From SCQP01 sp050747745 (GTDB lineage Bacteria > Acidobacteriota > Terriglobia > Terriglobales > SCQP01), in contig JBOGKM010000103.1 in assembly GCA_050747745.1 (NCBI GenBank), forward strand, positions 62,001 to 126,000: a stretch of DNA of 64,000 nt, written 5' to 3'. The notes under the pieces are model-generated. The model saw nothing but the letters and a program-made list of their open reading frames with translations, was not told the origin of the DNA and made no database searches. This document shows positions 61,791 through 64,000 of the stretch, in pieces. Position 1 is the stretch's first letter. Each line of letters starts with the position of its first letter. The position numbers and the translations under genes are program-made.

Positions 61791-62801
61791 ATGAAGCCCA
61801 TTCTTGTCATAACCGAACAGAAGATCACTGCGCCGGGCACGCTCAACCCGGCATCGCTGGAGGCCATCGCCGCGGCACAGCAATTGGGGGCCAAGCTGGG
61901 CGCGCCGGTGCTGGCCTGCGTGCTCGCAGCCGGAGCGGGCGGCGAGGGCGCCGCGGCGGCCTGCGCCGCGCGCCGGCTAGAGCGGGTGATCGTGGCGCAG
62001 CACGCGCTGCTGGGCCAGTACGCGCCCGACGTATGGGTGCAGGCGCTGGAGCAGGTGATCGGGGCGGTGCAGCCGGCCTACGTCCTGCTGCCGCACACCT
62101 ACCAGGTGCGCGATTTCGCGCCGCAACTGGCGACGCGGCTGGGCGCGGGGCTGATCAGCGACGTGACCGGATTCCAACTGGAGGCTACGCCGCCGCGATT
62201 TATCCGGCCCATGTTCCAGGGCAAATTCGCGGCGGAGACCGGCTTTGCCGTGCGCGACAGCGCCGACGTGCCACCCGGCTTCGTGACCGTGCAGATTGGC
62301 GCCTTCCGCGGCGACGCGGCGGCGATGGCGGCGGTTCCGGCGCCGATCGAGGTCCTGGCGGTCAGCCCGCAGCCTTCGCGACTGCAGGCGGGTGAAATTT
62401 TCCAGGAGGCCAAGCACGCCGTCGATCTGAGCCAAGCGCCGATCATCGTCTCCGTCGGGCGCGGCATCAAGGAACCGAAAAACCTGGACATGATGCGGGA
62501 ACTGGCGGCGGCGCTGGGCGGCGAGCTGGCCGCTTCCCGCCCGATTTGCGACGCCGGGTGGCTGCCCATGGACCGCCAGATCGGTTCCTCGGGGCAGACC
62601 GTGGCACCCAAGCTGTACCTGGCGGTGGGCATTTCCGGCGCCATTCAGCATCTGGTGGGCATGAAGGGATCGCGCACCATCGCTGCCATCAACAAGGATC
62701 CGGAAGCGCCGATCTTCGAGGTTGCCGATTATGCGGTGGTGGGCAATCTGTTCGAGGTGGTGCCGGCGCTGCTGGCCGCCCTGAAGGACCCGACCGCCTA
62801 G
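61791..62801 (+). CDS. etfA: electron transfer flavoprotein alpha subunit
   Basis: 336 aa. Holds the FAD of ETF. The N-terminal domain has AYVLLPHTYQVRDFAPQLATRLGAGLISDVTGF. The C-terminal FAD domain has IIVSVGRGIKEPKNLDMMRELAAALGGELAASRPICDAGWLPMDRQIGSSGQTVAPKLYLAVGISGAIQHLVGMKGSRTIAAINKDPEAPIFEVADYAVVGN, complete in family terms. It lies between etfB (2 bp) and the ETF-QO gene (1 bp). Confidence 0.96.
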   Translation: MKPILVITEQKITAPGTLNPASLEAIAAAQQLGAKLGAPVLACVLAAGAGGEGAAAACAARRLERVIVAQHALLGQYAPDVWVQALEQVIGAVQPAYVLLPHTYQVRDFAPQLATRLGAGLISDVTGFQLEATPPRFIRPMFQGKFAAETGFAVRDSADVPPGFVTVQIGAFRGDAAAMAAVPAPIEVLAVSPQPSRLQAGEIFQEAKHAVDLSQAPIIVSVGRGIKEPKNLDMMRELAAALGGELAASRPICDAGWLPMDRQIGSSGQTVAPKLYLAVGISGAIQHLVGMKGSRTIAAINKDPEAPIFEVADYAVVGNLFEVVPALLAALKDPTA

Positions 62802-62802
62802 C

Positions 62803-64000
62803 ATGCCGACGGCCGAACATCCGCAGATGCAAGCCGACGTGGTCATCGTCGGCGCCGGGCCGGCGGGACTGGCTTGCGCGCTTCATCTGGCGCGGCTGAT
62901 GGACGCCTACAATGCCAGCCAGCCGGGGGGCGGGCTGTCGAAGGAAAACATATACGTGCTGGAGAAGGGACGGGCGCTGGGAGCGCACCAGCTCAGCGGC
63001 GCGGTCATGGATCCGCGCGCGCTGCTGGAACTGGAGCCGGACTTCGCCGCCGACGCCGAGCTGGGCGCGACGCCCGTGGAGGACGACGCGCTGATGATTT
63101 TCACCCGCAACGGCGCCTACCGCTCGCCGCTGACGCCGCCTCCGTTGCATAACCACGGCAACTACATCGTGTCGGTCAACCGGCTGGCGCAATGGCTGGG
63201 CGCGAAGGTGGAAGCGGCAGGCGTGAACGTGTTCACCGCCTTCGCGGGCACCAAGCTGCTGTTCGAGGGAGAGCGAGTGGCGGGCGTGCGCACCGACGAC
63301 AAAGGCGTGGATCGCGAGGGACAGCCCAAGGCCAACTTCGAACCGGGCTACGACCTGCTGGCGCCGATCGTGGTGCTGGCGGAAGGACCGCGCGGCTCGC
63401 TCACCCGCCAACTACTGGGGCGGCTGGGTGTGAGCGGCATCAATCCGCAAGTGTATTCGCTGGGCGTGAAGGAAATATGGGAACTGCCGGAGGGCCGCTT
63501 TCCCGCGGGGCGGGTGCTGCACACGCTGGGCTATCCGCTGACCACCGACATGTACGGCGGCGGATGGATTTACGGTCTACCGGACAATCGTGTCTCCCTC
63601 GGCTTGATGACCGCGCTCGAGTATCATGATCCGGCCACCGATCCGCACAACCTGTTCCAGCAGTTCAAGACGCATCCCTGGGTGCGGCGGCTGCTGGAGG
63701 GCGGTGAGCTGGTCCGATACGGCGCCAAGACCACGCCCATGGGCGGCTGGTATGCAGTGCCGGCGACGGCGGGCGAGAACTGGCTCCTGCTGGGCGACAG
63801 CGCCGGCTTCGTCAATAGCCAGCGGCTGAAGGGCATCCATCTGGCGCTGAAAAGCGGCATGCTGGCAGCCGAGACCATCTTCGCGACCCTCACCCGGCAG
63901 GGGAAGCTCGGCGACTACGCCCACAAAGTAGAAGCCAGCTGGATCAAGAATGAATTGTGGACCGTACGGAATTTTCACCAGGGATTCGAACACGGTCTGT
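62803..64000 (+). CDS. electron transfer flavoprotein-ubiquinone (menaquinone) oxidoreductase, N-terminal part
   Basis: About 399 codons are present; the gene runs off the right end. ETF-QO passes electrons from reduced ETF to membrane quinone. It shows VVIVGAGPAGLACALHLARL (FAD dinucleotide fold), NIYVLEKGRALGAHQLSGAVMDPRALLEL, YIVSVNRLAQWLGAKVEAAGVNV, VLAEGPRGSLTRQLL, YSLGVKEIWELP, TLGYPLTTDMYGGGWIYGL, and LLLGDSAGFVNSQRLKGIHLALKSGMLAAE. The C-terminal 4Fe-4S domain would lie outside the window. The quinone here is probably menaquinone given the upstream ubiE. The ATG lies 1 nt after the etfA stop. Confidence 0.94.
   Translation, partial: MPTAEHPQMQADVVIVGAGPAGLACALHLARLMDAYNASQPGGGLSKENIYVLEKGRALGAHQLSGAVMDPRALLELEPDFAADAELGATPVEDDALMIFTRNGAYRSPLTPPPLHNHGNYIVSVNRLAQWLGAKVEAAGVNVFTAFAGTKLLFEGERVAGVRTDDKGVDREGQPKANFEPGYDLLAPIVVLAEGPRGSLTRQLLGRLGVSGINPQVYSLGVKEIWELPEGRFPAGRVLHTLGYPLTTDMYGGGWIYGLPDNRVSLGLMTALEYHDPATDPHNLFQQFKTHPWVRRLLEGGELVRYGAKTTPMGGWYAVPATAGENWLLLGDSAGFVNSQRLKGIHLALKSGMLAAETIFATLTRQGKLGDYAHKVEASWIKNELWTVRNFHQGFEHGL

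Overview
The window is GC-rich, gene-dense bacterial chromosome with about 66 protein-coding genes, one tRNA, no rRNA, no CRISPR array and no recognisable insertion sequence. No intergenic gap exceeds about 140 bases. The gene set points to the Acidobacteriota. It has a VWFA-related secreted protein of the kind described from that phylum, two Ser/Thr kinases joined through one membrane helix to TolB/WD40-like propellers, an F1Fo Fo cassette split from F1, menaquinone UbiE and an isolated ETF/ETF-QO set. The assignment is inference; no 16S gene is present.

Layout. 1-2.2 kb: start of nuoI (reverse) facing rph-rdgB-nth. 2.2-8 kb: ftsZ-GH20 hexosaminidase (reverse), divergent ilvE, and a broken Uma2 gene. 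6.7-13.5 kb (reverse): a soluble PRC/MgtE_N/CBS protein, then uppS-cdsA-dxr-rseP-ispG, an isoprenoid/envelope lipid operon. 13.6-19.5 kb: second ilvE, fused 2-oxoacid dehydrogenase E1 alpha-beta, and Ser/Thr kinase 1. 19.5-31 kb (reverse): a compact phenylacetate operon paaABCDE-N-F-G-H-I, then an FNT channel, a GT25 glycosyltransferase and a paaJ-type thiolase. 31-33.3 kb: tsaB-rimI, a YdcH-like protein, truB. 33.3-39.1 kb (reverse): yceD-rpmF-plsX-fabD-fabG plus UPF0173 hydrolase, O-methyltransferase and a propeller protein. 39-42.3 kb: tRNA-Val, atpI-atpB-atpE, glnA, then a LysR regulator. 43-46.6 kb: acyl-CoA ligase and inositol-3-phosphate synthase. 46.7-50.4 kb (reverse): tyrosine catabolism hppD-hmgA with an unknown protein and an ICMT-like methyltransferase. 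50.5-54.2 kb: SYLF/beta-barrel protein, GH57 glucanotransferase, HU. 54.2-59 kb: kinase 2, larB, ubiX, a small transporter, zinc-ribbon PspC. 59.1-64 kb: VWFA protein, ubiE, etfB, etfA and the start of ETF-QO.

Functionally the region joins aromatic catabolism (phenylacetate and homogentisate routes) and branched-chain amino-acid breakdown (IlvE plus E1) to respiration. Acyl-CoA steps would feed EtfBA/ETF-QO, then menaquinone, Nuo and the ATP synthase. Envelope synthesis genes (fatty acid, isoprenoid, CDP-DAG, undecaprenyl-PP, FtsZ) are interleaved with these.

The most striking non-coding signal is promoter architecture. At nine loci a TANNNT box sits exactly 6 nt before the ATG/GTG, and at several others 5-9 nt before it. 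This predicts leaderless mRNAs on a large scale. At ftsZ/ilvE a single 8-bp palindrome, AGTATACT, supplies the -10 box for both divergent genes. Other genes (HU, atpE, hppD, ydcH-like) have ordinary Shine-Dalgarno leaders, so two initiation modes seem to coexist.
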